Notes under the pieces: model-generated
What the model saw: only the letters and a program-made list of their open reading frames with translations
Database searches by the model: none
What the model was told of the DNA's origin: nothing
Shown: positions 35,080 to 43,945 of the stretch, piece after piece
How positions within the stretch are numbered: position 1 is the stretch's first letter
How the letters are laid out: each line of letters opens with the position of its first letter
NCBI GenBank assembly: GCA_023435895.1
Contig: JAEZLH010000033.1
Span: 62,001 to 126,000 of the forward strand
Length of the DNA: 64,000 bases
Source: Bacillota bacterium
GTDB lineage: Bacteria > Bacillota > Clostridia > Lachnospirales > Lachnospiraceae
Direction: 5' to 3'
Position numbers and translations under genes: made by a program

Positions 35080-35425
35080 GCATGTATTTTCCGGTAAACC
35101 CCGGCTCCTTTGTATACTTAATATGAATAATTATAAAACTAGTGGACTTATTCTGCAAGCAAATTATGGATTTATAACTATTTTGGTAACATATCAAATT
35201 TCACCACTCTGAAAGTTGCTCTTCCGAACCAATTCACCTTCCGACTTATACATCCGTTATATTCAAGTCAAAAATGTAACAATTAATTGATGGATGAATG
35301 AATTTTATTGACTATAAAATGATACCCTATGTTATAATAAAAACTACTAAACCGCAAAGTTTATATGCTTTTTTAATTTTATAATTGATACTCGCAACTA
35401 TAATTCCTAACAGAAGGGATACATA
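35080..35425. other. Divergent intergenic region, GGDEF and DUF454 genes
   Basis: About 350 bp with no gene. A TTGACT near 35309 and TATAAT about 19 bp later may be a weak promoter for the DUF454 gene. No riboswitch of the cyclic di-GMP type was recognised. Confidence 0.35.
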
Positions 35426-35860
35426 ATGAAACAAATTAAAACAATTATTTTTATGATTTTAGGTTCAATATTTTTATTACTAGGAGTAATCGGTCTCCTT
35501 CTACCCATTCTACCCACCACTCCCTTCTTACTTTTGTCACTTTCTTGTTATTTAAGAAGCTCAAAAACAGCATATCGGTTTGTCATGACGAATCGTATTC
35601 TTGGAAAATACATTTATCAATATAAGATTGTTAAAGCGCTGCCGATAAAATCAAAAATCACGGCATTTTGTGGTCTTTGGATTGCAATTCTTGGTTCCAT
35701 CCTCTTTGTTCCGATATTCTGGGTAAAGATACTTCTATTCATTATTGCCCTCTGTGTAACTATTCATATTGCTTCCATCAAAACTATGACAAAGGAAGAA
35801 GAACAACATTTTGAAAAGGATTATGATGATTTTATAAATGAAAGAGGTTCGTATAATTAA
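35426..35860 (+). CDS. DUF454 (YbaN-like) inner membrane protein
   Basis: A 144-residue membrane protein with the family signature in the first helices (FLLLGVIGLLLPILPTTPFLLLS) and two more helices near residues 80-115. The function of DUF454 is not known. Start supported by AAGGG 7 nt upstream. It lies just before the TetR promoter. Confidence 0.9.
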   Translation: MKQIKTIIFMILGSIFLLLGVIGLLLPILPTTPFLLLSLSCYLRSSKTAYRFVMTNRILGKYIYQYKIVKALPIKSKITAFCGLWIAILGSILFVPIFWVKILLFIIALCVTIHIASIKTMTKEEEQHFEKDYDDFINERGSYN

Positions 35861-35880
35861 TAAAAAATTATATAATTAAT

Positions 35881-35983
35881 CTTGACACTGTAAAGTTTAT
35901 GCGTTATAATCTTTACAGTGTCAAGATTGGATTTTATTACTATCTTTACAGTGTCAAGATTTTGGTATTTTTACAACGTAAAG
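35881..35983 (+). promoter_or_regulatory. Sigma-A promoter wrapped in three or four TetR-type operators
   Basis: TTGACA at 35882-35887 and TATAAT at 35905-35910 are 17 bp apart, a consensus promoter. The 15-mer CTTTACAGTGTCAAG, itself a near palindrome, occurs at 35911-35925 and 35944-35958 and inverted at 35881-35895 over the -35 box. A weaker copy, TTTACAACGTAAA, lies at 35970-35982. The layout fits tight repression by the TetR protein encoded downstream. Confidence 0.85.
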
Positions 35984-36003
35984 ATACAACAGGAGAACAA
36001 TAT

Positions 36004-36588
36004 ATGAATGAAAAAAAATATCATCATGGGAATTTAAGACAACAATTAATTGAATCTGGTATTGAACTACTTAATGAAGAGGGACTAAATGGTTTTTCTC
36101 TTCGCAAAGTCGCCACCAAATGTAATGTAAGCCATACCGCTCCCTACAGTCATTTTAAGGATGTCAATGAGTTAATTCACGCAATGGGGGAACATGTAAC
36201 TGACCGTTTTATGGAACAACTAAATGCATCCATTCAGGGTAAGGAAGACAATCCCGAAGCAATTCGATTGCTTGGTCAAGCGTACATTGATTTCTTCCAT
36301 GATAATCCTCAATACTTTCCATTCCTTTTCCATCATGCTCATATCACTATTAATTTGGATATGGAAAGCGATGATGATTATCCTCCCTTTGTTTTATTTC
36401 GTACCACCGCCTTTCGACTATTTCGTGTGAAAGGAATGAAAGAAGAAGCCTATTCTCCAACATTAATTTACCTATGGTCGGTTGTACATGGCATCTCCTC
36501 CCTACTTACCAATAGTTCTGTTCACTATTCTGGTAATTGGCAGGATATCTTTACAAATTTTATTCATCACAAGGAGGAAACTTTATGA
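36004..36588 (+). CDS. TetR-family transcriptional regulator
   Basis: A 194-residue regulator with the helix-turn-helix LNGFSLRKVATKCNVSHTAPYSHFKDVNELI and a C-terminal ligand domain of the WHG type (PALI-like YLWSVVHGISSLL). The ATG at 36004 follows AGGAG by 7 nt; the ORF is open further upstream only across the operators. It should repress its own operon, which includes two flavodoxin-like genes. Its stop overlaps the next start as ATGA. Confidence 0.92.
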   Translation: MNEKKYHHGNLRQQLIESGIELLNEEGLNGFSLRKVATKCNVSHTAPYSHFKDVNELIHAMGEHVTDRFMEQLNASIQGKEDNPEAIRLLGQAYIDFFHDNPQYFPFLFHHAHITINLDMESDDDYPPFVLFRTTAFRLFRVKGMKEEAYSPTLIYLWSVVHGISSLLTNSSVHYSGNWQDIFTNFIHHKEETL

Positions 36589-37088
36589 AAATGATCATTC
36601 ATGATCTAGACCAAACAGAATTTGAAGCACTTCACTTGAAAGAAGACCTTGATACCTACATCATAGCTGATAACGGAACCATAAAGAATTGTATTGGTTG
36701 TTTCGGTTGCTGGGTTAAGACTCCCGGAATATGTGTTTTGAAGGATAACTATCAGAATATGGGAAAACTTATGTCCGAAAGCGATGAGCTTATTATCATA
36801 AGCAATTGTGTATATGGAAGCTATAGTCCCTTTGTCCGCAATGTGCTTGATAGAAGTATCCCTTACCTGTTACCTTATTTTGCAGCGGTTAATGGTGAGA
36901 CACATCACCGTAATCGATATGACCATAAGTTTAAGTTAACGGTGCATTTTTACGGTAATGATATATCCGACTCAGAGAAAGCAACAGCCGAGGCATTAGT
37001 GGCAGCAAACAGTGTAAACTTCTACTCGACTGGTAATAAAGTTTTATTTTATCCGAATCTTCAAACAATTATGGAGGTAGTACAATGA
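36585..37088 (+). CDS. Flavodoxin-fold protein with a 4-Cys iron-sulfur motif, lacking the FMN loop
   Basis: A 167-residue protein resembling the middle and end of iron-sulfur flavoproteins. It has the compact Cys motif Cys36, Cys39, Cys42, Cys50 (CIGCFGCW, then GIC) and the following VLKDNYQNMGKLM and SNCVYGSYSP segments. The N-terminal GSPR-x-GNT loop that binds FMN phosphate in the family is absent; the protein begins with IIHDLDQTEFE. It overlaps the TetR gene and the next gene by 4 nt each, so the three are translationally coupled. AAGGAGG lies 7 nt before the start. Confidence 0.8.
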   Translation: MKMIIHDLDQTEFEALHLKEDLDTYIIADNGTIKNCIGCFGCWVKTPGICVLKDNYQNMGKLMSESDELIIISNCVYGSYSPFVRNVLDRSIPYLLPYFAAVNGETHHRNRYDHKFKLTVHFYGNDISDSEKATAEALVAANSVNFYSTGNKVLFYPNLQTIMEVVQ

Positions 37089-37723
37089 AAATCGCAATGA
37101 TTAATGGAAGTCCAAAGCTTAGTAAAAGTAACTCATCCTTTCTGCTAGATGCAATGGAACCCTACTTACGAGATAAAAATGATATAATAAGATATGATAT
37201 TAATAAAAAACCACTTACCAAAGAGCAATACATAACGCTATGTCACATGGATATCCTAATCCTTGCATTTCCATTGTATATTGATGCTTTGCCCTCCCAC
37301 TTATTCCGAATGATAATTGATTTGGAAGCCTATCTTAAATTGGAACCAAATAAGGATTTATACGTATATGCGTTAGTGAACAATGGTTTTTATGAAGGTC
37401 ATCAAAGCCAAATCGCCTTTGATATTCTTCAGAATTGGTGTGTTCGATGTGGTATCCATTTTGGTCAAGGAATAGGTCAAGGTGCCGGAGAAATGCTTGA
37501 TTCTCTGGAAAAAGTACCCCTTGGTCATGGTCCTTTGAAAAATCTTGGCACTCATATGAATCATTTAGCAGAAAACATACAGACAAAACACACGGAACCA
37601 GCGATTTTATTCAGTCCTAATTTTCCTCGCTTTGCATGGAAGTTCATGGCAACCCATTTCTTTTGGAACACAACAGCCAAAAAGAATGGGCTTTCGAAAA
37701 AGGATATTGTGAGACAATTATAG
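37085..37723 (+). CDS. Flavodoxin-family NAD(P)H-dependent oxidoreductase-like protein
   Basis: A 212-residue flavodoxin-like protein with the FMN loop NGSPKLSKSNS at the start and the segment ILAFPLYIDALPS. It lacks the Cys cluster present in the protein encoded just upstream, so the two appear complementary. Last gene of the TetR operon. The partner and substrate are unknown. Confidence 0.82.
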   Translation: MKIAMINGSPKLSKSNSSFLLDAMEPYLRDKNDIIRYDINKKPLTKEQYITLCHMDILILAFPLYIDALPSHLFRMIIDLEAYLKLEPNKDLYVYALVNNGFYEGHQSQIAFDILQNWCVRCGIHFGQGIGQGAGEMLDSLEKVPLGHGPLKNLGTHMNHLAENIQTKHTEPAILFSPNFPRFAWKFMATHFFWNTTAKKNGLSKKDIVRQL

Positions 37724-37752
37724 GGCTATTTAACCCTAGTATCAAGTTGATT

Positions 37753-37807
37753 CGAGTGTCAAACATCCTATCTTATGGCAATTGCAAAAGAGGACATTTG
37801 GCACTCG
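37753..37807. repeat. Long imperfect inverted repeat after the TetR operon
   Basis: Arms 37753-37769 and 37791-37807 pair over 17 positions with two or three mismatched or wobble pairs. No clear T run follows, so it may be a weak terminator or a structure protecting the 3' end. Confidence 0.5.
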
Positions 37808-37858
37808 ACCTTGTTTAGAAATATCTTAGTGTATTAATCTCTTGAATAATTATGTTAC

Positions 37859-38752
37859 CTAATGAAGCCTATACTCATAAGAGACTACTCCCTCTACCTG
37901 GGTAAATCCTTCTTTCAAATATAAATCCTTTGCTCTCTCATTCTCAGCATTCACACATAAAACAATTTTCTTATAAAATTTCTTATATGCAAAATCCACA
38001 GTCGCTCGGAGCAGCTCTCTTCCCAAACCTTTTCCCTGATACTCCGGCAGAATAGCCAACGGGCCAATATTCATAGCCGATTCCCCTTCATAATCATCCT
38101 CCGATGCTCTGATGATACCGATCGGCTCATTATCATAAGTTAAAATCATCATTCCACCCTCTAGATAATCCGGCAAGGTCCGTTGTTTATAAATCATTTC
38201 TGGCGTAACCGGTGTGGTATGTCCTTTCAAAGTTGAAAATGCAATATTACGAATTTTACACCAAACTTCTTCATCCATTCCTGGCTGAAACTCTCTTATC
38301 GAATACCCTTGAGGTAAATATATGGTCATTGGTTCAGAGACTTCACGCACCAATAGATACACATAACGATCAATCTCAAATTTTAGATTAATTAACTCAT
38401 CCTGTAGTTCTTGATTGGTTAAGGGTGCAAATAGAAATACTTTATCAATTTCCTGTAACTGTTTTAATATTTCTTCTAAAAGAACAGTGTAAAGTTGTAA
38501 CTCATTCTTTTCACTATAAAAAATACGAAAGCGTCCTGACTTTCCTCTTTTATGATAGTCATCCAGAATTAGGGAAGCGGCTGCGATAATCCTATCCTCC
38601 TGATTCACAACAAAGGTAGGGTTTTCCTCATTCAAAATAAATTGATTTAATTCGTCTTCGTCTAAATAGGAATCATCCACTTTATCGCGATTTCTTAAAC
38701 AAAAAGCGATAAAATCCTTCCTATCTTTTTCCTGCATTTTCTCTGCTTTCAT
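37859..38752 (-). CDS. GNAT-family acetyltransferase with N-terminal extension
   Basis: A 297-residue protein. The GNAT domain lies in the C-terminal half, with the acetyl-CoA loop YQGKGLGRELL and the ending ENERAKDLYLKEGF. The N-terminal 150 residues may be a second, degenerate GNAT domain (VVNQEDRIIAAASLI). Start at 38752 is supported by GAGGA 5 nt upstream. Substrate unknown. Confidence 0.86.
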   Translation of the reverse strand: MKAEKMQEKDRKDFIAFCLRNRDKVDDSYLDEDELNQFILNEENPTFVVNQEDRIIAAASLILDDYHKRGKSGRFRIFYSEKNELQLYTVLLEEILKQLQEIDKVFLFAPLTNQELQDELINLKFEIDRYVYLLVREVSEPMTIYLPQGYSIREFQPGMDEEVWCKIRNIAFSTLKGHTTPVTPEMIYKQRTLPDYLEGGMMILTYDNEPIGIIRASEDDYEGESAMNIGPLAILPEYQGKGLGRELLRATVDFAYKKFYKKIVLCVNAENERAKDLYLKEGFTQVEGVVSYEYRLH

Positions 38753-38929
38753 ACTTCCTCGTTTCTGTATCCTATGTATCATAAGGAATACTTTTAGAAT
38801 GATTTTGTATTTCTAATGTATCTTACAAATCACCTTTCTTCAACTGTTTCTTTGAACATTTTGATATAGCAGAGAATTTTATAAAATACCCATGCTTACA
38901 TTCCATTTAAAGTGGTATTCTGACCAATA

Positions 38930-39286
38930 TTATCTGTCTTGATCTACAAATACTATTTCGAGTTTTATTACTTTGTTATTTTGAACTGTAAAATAATAAT
39001 CAAAGTACAGTGGATTTGGCAGCCCGGTCTTGTCAAAATCACCGTCAACGTCAGCCGTTACGACTACCAAATCATCATTTTCTATTACTTTCACCACATT
39101 CATTTGAATATTTGAATCAAAAATATTCTGTTTCGCCCAATTAACAATCTCATCTAATCCATTATGTTCCTGCCCGTCATCAATAACCCTTGCATCCTTA
39201 GAAAAGGCTTTCATAAATTCCGCTAAATCGTGATTATTTGTACCTTCAAAAATTTTTACAATTGATTCATTTAAACTAAACTCCAT
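38930..39286 (-). CDS. SnoaL/NTF2-like protein
   Basis: A 118-residue protein with the SnoaL-like (NTF2) fold: a helical start (EGTNNHDLAEFMKAFSKDARVIDDGQEHNG) and a curved sheet ending in KVIKLEIVF. Members are small enzymes or ligand binders; the function here is unknown. AAAGGAG lies 7 nt before the start. A TGACA-N6-TGTCA dyad overlaps the probable -35 box, tying it to the WYL regulator next door. Confidence 0.82.
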   Translation of the reverse strand: MEFSLNESIVKIFEGTNNHDLAEFMKAFSKDARVIDDGQEHNGLDEIVNWAKQNIFDSNIQMNVVKVIENDDLVVVTADVDGDFDKTGLPNPLYFDYYFTVQNNKVIKLEIVFVDQDR

Positions 39287-39337
39287 GATATCGCTCCTTT
39301 AATGTAATGAATTACTTAAATTTTTGCTTTATAAGCT

Positions 39338-39376
39338 TTTATAGTATAGCTCACTTAACTTGACAATATCATGTCA
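39338..39376 (-). promoter_or_regulatory. Promoter of the SnoaL-like gene with WYL-type dyad
   Basis: On the minus strand TTGTCA (39361-39366) and TATAAA (39338-39343) are 17 bp apart. The dyad TGACA-ATATCA-TGTCA (39361-39376) overlaps the -35 box. The same 16-mer occurs at 63576-63591. Confidence 0.65.
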
Positions 39377-39576
39377 TATTATTATCTAAAATATATTTAT
39401 TGTACTTTAATTGCGCATTATGCTTAAGTAATTGTTTTCTTTTTGACAAAACAGTTCTTATTGAGAAAGAACTAGATGAAATCTTGGAGCGTATTGCTTA
39501 TTACGTTTCATGCGTAAAGTAATTATTTTCTTATGTTATAGCTTACGATTTATTGCTTGTTTAGGGGGATATAACA

Positions 39577-40500
39577 CTATTCTACATATTTTTTTACAAG
39601 CTCTCCAATGCGCCTCTTTAAGGTATTGCGAAGTTCCGATGGTGAAATCACTTCAAGATCAATTCCATAGGAGAGGAAGTAATTAATAAGCCATTCCCCA
39701 CCCGGCATTGAGGTTTTTACAGTAAAGGAACCATCCTTGTTTCTTGTGATATCCTTTTGACGAAACTCATCATATACCCGAAAAGCACCGTGGGGAAGAA
39801 TTTTTAGTACAAGATCAATATTACCTTCCGTATTCCAGTTTGATGTGGTTTCATTAATTTTAACCAGCTCTCTAGGTTCGAATAACTGATTGGTGTCGAT
39901 GATCTGAAGCATTCTGGAAAGTCTGAAGATTCGTGATCCATTCTTCGTCAAACAATACCCTTGTAAGTACCAATTTCTCTCTTTGAATAAAAGCTTCTGT
40001 GGTTCCACTCTTCTAATTGTTCTTTCCGAGCTATTATTAATGTATTGAAATTCTACGATATGGCGATTTAAAATTGCCTCTTTGAGAACCAGAAACTCAC
40101 TGGTTTCTTCCTGACCTCCCCACGGGGTGAGATCAACTTCCAGCCAGTTTGCAGGCTCCTTTTTAAATAAATTACTTAATTTTGACAAAACTTTATCTGA
40201 GTCGAAATTTTGCACCTTATTTAAACTCTGCAAAGCAAAAATAATTTCATCCTGTTCCTTCTCCGTAAGTACTGTTTTATCAAGTACATAATCGCTCATC
40301 AGAGTAATTCCACCACCCTTACCCTGGATGGTATAAATCGGAATTCCAGCACCGGATAATACATCAATATCCCGATATATGGTTCTCTCTGAAACTTCAA
40401 ACCGTTCGGCTAATTCTCTTGCCGTTGTCGTTCCTTTATTCAATAAAATATAAATAATTTCAAACAACCGATTATCTCTGATTAAAAGCACCTCCCTCAT
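39577..40500 (-). CDS. WYL-domain transcriptional regulator (YafY type)
   Basis: A 307-residue regulator with an N-terminal DeoR-like winged helix (TTARELAERFEVSERTIYRDIDVLSGAGIPIY) and a WYL domain at about 145-215 (ERNWYLQGYCLTKNGSRIFRLSRM). WYL domains bind nucleic-acid or nucleotide ligands in several systems. Start at 40500 is preceded by AGGAAAG at a 4-nt spacing. Its promoter carries a TGACA dyad, repeated before the divergent SDR gene and the downstream SnoaL-like gene, so it probably governs all three and itself. Confidence 0.92.
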   Translation of the reverse strand: MREVLLIRDNRLFEIIYILLNKGTTTARELAERFEVSERTIYRDIDVLSGAGIPIYTIQGKGGGITLMSDYVLDKTVLTEKEQDEIIFALQSLNKVQNFDSDKVLSKLSNLFKKEPANWLEVDLTPWGGQEETSEFLVLKEAILNRHIVEFQYINNSSERTIRRVEPQKLLFKERNWYLQGYCLTKNGSRIFRLSRMLQIIDTNQLFEPRELVKINETTSNWNTEGNIDLVLKILPHGAFRVYDEFRQKDITRNKDGSFTVKTSMPGGEWLINYFLSYGIDLEVISPSELRNTLKRRIGELVKKYVE

Positions 40501-40537
40501 ATAACTTTCCTATAATAAATATTCTTACCTATAAGAT

Positions 40538-40569
40538 ATCATATATAACCTGACACATACTGTCAAGTT
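40538..40569 (-). promoter_or_regulatory. Promoter and operator of the WYL regulator
   Basis: Minus-strand TTGACA (40561-40566) and TATGAT (40538-40543) are 17 bp apart. The dyad AAC-C-TGACA-N5-TGTCA-A-GTT (40547-40569) covers the -35 box and spacer, as expected of autorepression. Confidence 0.8.
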
Positions 40570-40773
40570 ATAAAAAATGTAATGAATTTGGAACCAAATA
40601 ACCCTCTCAACTAGATTCTTAAGAATTCATCAAAACAAAAGACTGAACGACCTATAGAAATGTATTTGATATTCTTCAATCCAATATTTTGTGTTATTTT
40701 TACCCCAATATCCTGTAATAAGAAAACAAATAATCAAAACACTACTTACAGTAATATCCATTCACATTATCCA

Positions 40774-40803
40774 GTGAACTTGACATTACGCTGTCATGTT
40801 CAC
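40774..40803. promoter_or_regulatory. 30-bp dyad upstream of the SDR gene
   Basis: GTGAAC-T-TGACA-N6-TGTCA-T-GTTCAC is an inverted repeat with 11 of 12 pairs per arm. It ends 43 bp before the SDR start; TATACT at 40809-40814 is a possible -10, placing the dyad at about -47 to -18. Confidence 0.75.
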
Positions 40804-40846
40804 ATCGGTATACTAAGACAGTAATCACATACAATTGGAGGTAAGC

Positions 40847-41638
40847 ATGGATTTTTTAACGGATATGAGCAAGGAATTTGAGGGCAAGCGTGTGCTTGTA
40901 ACCGGTGGTACGAAAGGAATTGGAAATGCTATTGTTATGCGCCTCTTTCAATCAGGTGCTAAAATCATAACAACTGCTAGGTCAATACCGGAAGGTTTAC
41001 CTGATGCAATTGGATTTATTCAGGCAGATGTTACCACCGTGGAAGGTAGTGAAAAAATCATCCACGATACGCTGAATTATTTTGGAGGATTAGATATCTT
41101 AGTGAATAATGTGGGTGGCTCCTCTACTTCGACAACTGGGGCTTTGGCATTAGGTGATGAAGATTGGATGAATACGTTTCAAGCGAATCTCTTTTCTTCC
41201 GTACGGTTGGATCGAGGCTTTTTACCTTCTATGATAAAGCAGCAGAAAGGAGTAATCATACACATCTCCTCTATTCAACGCAAACTGCCCGGCAATATGA
41301 CAATGCCATATTCTGCTGCAAAGGCAGCACTTACTAATTACAGCAAAAACCTGGCAACGCAGTTTGCACCGGATGGAATTCGTATTAATACAGTAGCTCC
41401 CGGCGCCACTGAGACAGCGGCGGCTCAGCGCCTTATTGAACGAATGGCGCATAATTCTGGCAAGGATTATCAAGGTGCCATGCAGGATTTAATGAATGCT
41501 CTTGGAGGAATCCCCTTAGGACGTCCTGCAAAACCCGAGGAAATTGCGGAGCTTGTTGCTTTCCTTGCGTCTGACCGTGCATCTTATATCACAGGTTGTG
41601 AGCACATTATAGACGGGGGCACCCTTCGTACTATTTGA
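40847..41638 (+). CDS. Short-chain dehydrogenase/reductase
   Basis: A 263-residue classical SDR with the cofactor loop TGGTKGIG (19-26), NNVG, catalytic Ser141/142, and Tyr155-Lys159 in YSAAK. The acidic or basic residue that selects NAD or NADP is not decisive. The ATG at 40847 follows GGAGG by 6 nt; the ORF can also be read from a TTG at 40835. It is divergent from the WYL regulator and shares its operator type. Confidence 0.92.
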   Translation: MDFLTDMSKEFEGKRVLVTGGTKGIGNAIVMRLFQSGAKIITTARSIPEGLPDAIGFIQADVTTVEGSEKIIHDTLNYFGGLDILVNNVGGSSTSTTGALALGDEDWMNTFQANLFSSVRLDRGFLPSMIKQQKGVIIHISSIQRKLPGNMTMPYSAAKAALTNYSKNLATQFAPDGIRINTVAPGATETAAAQRLIERMAHNSGKDYQGAMQDLMNALGGIPLGRPAKPEEIAELVAFLASDRASYITGCEHIIDGGTLRTI

Positions 41639-41916
41639 TAGCTTCTATGTAAAACATATTTGTTTATCTATACTAAGCTACCAAAGTAAGCAATCTATTT
41701 ATAATTGTTAAAGAAAAAGAATAAGAAATTTAGATTAATGCATTACAATAAAGTAATAGTTTAAGACTATGTAAATTGCTATTATAAAGTGGGTGGCATT
41801 AACAGAACATTAAGTTGTTATAGAATCAAGAGTGATTTATTATATAAATGCAATTGTCACAAAATATGCTGCACTCTTGATATTTAAAATCCTATTAAAA
41901 ACAGTGGAGGTTTAAG
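41639..41916. other. Gap between SDR and Dabb genes
   Basis: About 280 bp of AT-rich sequence; I see no gene, terminator or strong promoter apart from TTGTTA/TATAAT-like stretches. Confidence 0.35.
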
Positions 41917-42204
41917 ATGATAGTTAATAATGTATTGTTAAGATTAAAAGATCGTAACGAGGAAATCATCAAGAATACACAGAAAGTTTTACTTAACATG
42001 AACGGGAAAATTGAAGTTCTTATTGATGTACAAGCAGAACTGAATATAAGACCCGGCCAATCAGCCTATGATATTCTTCTGATTACTAAATTTGCATCCC
42101 TTGATGATATGAACACCTACCTATCTCACCCAGTACACCTGGAAGTTGCACAGTATATTGGTGGAGTTCTGGACACACAGGCTACCTTATGTTATGAGCT
42201 TTGA
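41917..42204 (+). CDS. Dabb-family (stress-responsive alpha-beta barrel) protein
   Basis: A 95-residue protein with the Dabb pattern: an opening VNNVLLRLKD, DILLITKFASLDDMNTYLSHPVHLEVAQYI near the end. Members form dimeric barrels; the function is usually unknown. GGAGG lies 8 nt before the ATG, and a strong terminator follows. Confidence 0.88.
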   Translation: MIVNNVLLRLKDRNEEIIKNTQKVLLNMNGKIEVLIDVQAELNIRPGQSAYDILLITKFASLDDMNTYLSHPVHLEVAQYIGGVLDTQATLCYEL

Positions 42205-42246
42205 AATCAGAAATTACTTAGATCAGGAGATAACTATTTATTAGAA

Positions 42247-42298
42247 CTTGCCGCCAATACCATTCAATTATAAAGGAAGGTATTGGCGGTAAGTTTTT
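42247..42298 (+). terminator. Terminator of the Dabb gene
   Basis: A 15-bp stem with one wobble pair (arms 42247-42261 and 42279-42293) followed by TTTTT on the plus strand. Confidence 0.9.
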
Positions 42299-42396
42299 AC
42301 AGGTTTTTGATGGCATCTTAATACACTGGCAACTCTAGTAGGTCTATCTTTACCTCTCATTTGCATATGCAAAAGACAAACAAGAAGACAAGAAGT

Positions 42397-42918
42397 CTAT
42401 GATTCTTTTTGCATATCATTTAGCAATCCTTCATACCACTGGATATTTACCAAATGATGAGCCCGAGAGTTTTCCAGCATTTTTGAATAATTTACTGGTA
42501 GGGTTTTATCCTCCTTCAGTGAATGATCCAATAATGTGATTTTATTTTTAGATTGCTCAATCTGCATGTGAATTAACTTCTTAAGTTCTTCACTGCCATA
42601 TTCATCGGAAAATAACATTGCTGCATAAAACGAAAGATTAACATAATCTGTCCTTGATCCATATTTAAACATCAAGTTTTGAAATTCTTTTTCGCCCAGT
42701 TCCGTAATGATATAATTGTGTGTCTCTCTACTTTGACTCTTTTGATCAACCTTTTTAATCAGATTTTTTTCTTCTAATTGCTGAAGGTTATAATAAAAAG
42801 ATCCTTTGGTAAAATTCACAATATATTTATAATGTTTCTCTTCCATTAACATTAATAATTCATAGCCGTGGGACCCAGGATTTTGCTTTATTAAACCTAA
42901 AATCAGTAGTGGTATCAA
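42397..42918 (-). CDS. PadR-family transcriptional regulator
   Basis: A 173-residue PadR protein: ILGLIKQNPGSHGYELLMLMEEKHYKYIVNFTKGSFYYNLQQLEEKNLI gives the winged helix and a C-terminal helical dimerisation part follows. The best start is TTG at 42916-42918, 7 nt after AAAGGAG, giving the typical beginning IPLLILGLI; the ORF reaches further upstream to 43002 without support. It is probably linked with the esterase gene upstream. Confidence 0.87.
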   Translation of the reverse strand: MIPLLILGLIKQNPGSHGYELLMLMEEKHYKYIVNFTKGSFYYNLQQLEEKNLIKKVDQKSQSRETHNYIITELGEKEFQNLMFKYGSRTDYVNLSFYAAMLFSDEYGSEELKKLIHMQIEQSKNKITLLDHSLKEDKTLPVNYSKMLENSRAHHLVNIQWYEGLLNDMQKES

Positions 42919-43096
42919 GAGAACACTCCTTTCTATTAAAAATTCATATTGGATCGGGTTGTAAAAGTCCTGTTTATACTGCGACGATAGTAATTTGCAC
43001 AAGAGACTCTTGCTTCAATTGAATGCATTCGTTTTTAATTTGAGAAAGTCACTGTTGAGATTTGTTTGAAAGGTCCTTTGTCACCCGAATATTGAA

Positions 43097-43945
43097 TTAC
43101 CGACTACTAATCTCCATAAACTGAGTTTCAAATTCTGCATAAGAAATTTTCCCAAGAGCTAAATCCGTACTTAATATATATATCTTCTCAGATTTGGTAT
43201 ATGTTCTTGCTTTGCTTTCCTCTCTCCACTGGTTTTCATTCATTAAAGGCTCCAGAACATGGTGATTGTTTAAAAGCGCGTCAAAATACCGTAATCCAAA
43301 CTTTCTCTGAGAAATAGCATCAATATGAATTCCATCTGGATTTGAAGTCAATTCTTTTGCTGTAACAAAATAGCAAGCTTTATGCTCAAAGGCAAACTTC
43401 TCTAATTCCTGATTAATTAATTGATACTCTGTACAATTCTTTCCAAAGCCTTCTTTCCCCAAAAAGTCTCCGAGCCCTCCTATAATAAGAGGAATATCAT
43501 AGGCATTTAATTCTTTTCTTAGTTGCTCCATGATAATTTCCAACTTTTTATAGTATGTTTTATAATTACCATTAAAACTGTCACTCTCTCCTTGGTGCCA
43601 TAAAATTCCAGATAATTCACTGGTTTGCAGAGCAAATCTTGCTTCACTGATTGCATGCTGAAAGAGTATTCCATCCACAGACCATTCATCCAGTGAACTT
43701 CCTCCTTCTGCACATGGAATTAACCCTATTTTATCTTCCTCGTTCTTTCTACTCCATGCCTCTGCAAAGGAACTTGCCAAACTTATTCCTGAAACAGGGC
43801 GATCATAATTGATGGGTTCCGTCATCATTTGCCATCTGCCGTTACGCAACATCTGTATCCTCTCATTATATATGGGCGTGACATCATGAACAAATCCCCT
43901 TCCAGCCATATTTGATTGTCCAATCATCAAAAATGATTTTATCAT
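43097..43945 (-). CDS. SASA-domain (sialate O-acetylesterase-like) hydrolase
   Basis: A 282-residue SGNH-type esterase of the SASA family. The catalytic Ser is in MIGQSNMAGRG, a Gly/Gln block is WHQGESDSFNG, and the Asp-His pair is in PDGIHIDA. It removes acetyl groups from a sugar, xylan-like or sialic-acid-like, that cannot be named from sequence. There is no signal peptide, so it should act in the cytoplasm. Start at 43945 is supported by AGGAAGG; the ORF to 44059 is unlikely. Confidence 0.87.
   Translation of the reverse strand: MIKSFLMIGQSNMAGRGFVHDVTPIYNERIQMLRNGRWQMMTEPINYDRPVSGISLASSFAEAWSRKNEEDKIGLIPCAEGGSSLDEWSVDGILFQHAISEARFALQTSELSGILWHQGESDSFNGNYKTYYKKLEIIMEQLRKELNAYDIPLIIGGLGDFLGKEGFGKNCTEYQLINQELEKFAFEHKACYFVTAKELTSNPDGIHIDAISQRKFGLRYFDALLNNHHVLEPLMNENQWREESKARTYTKSEKIYILSTDLALGKISYAEFETQFMEISSR

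Noticed and set aside
35340..35370. Possible cyclic di-GMP riboswitch before the DUF454 gene (ACCGCAAAG)
   Set aside because: Only a short stretch resembles the GEMM core; the surrounding stems and the second conserved block are missing.
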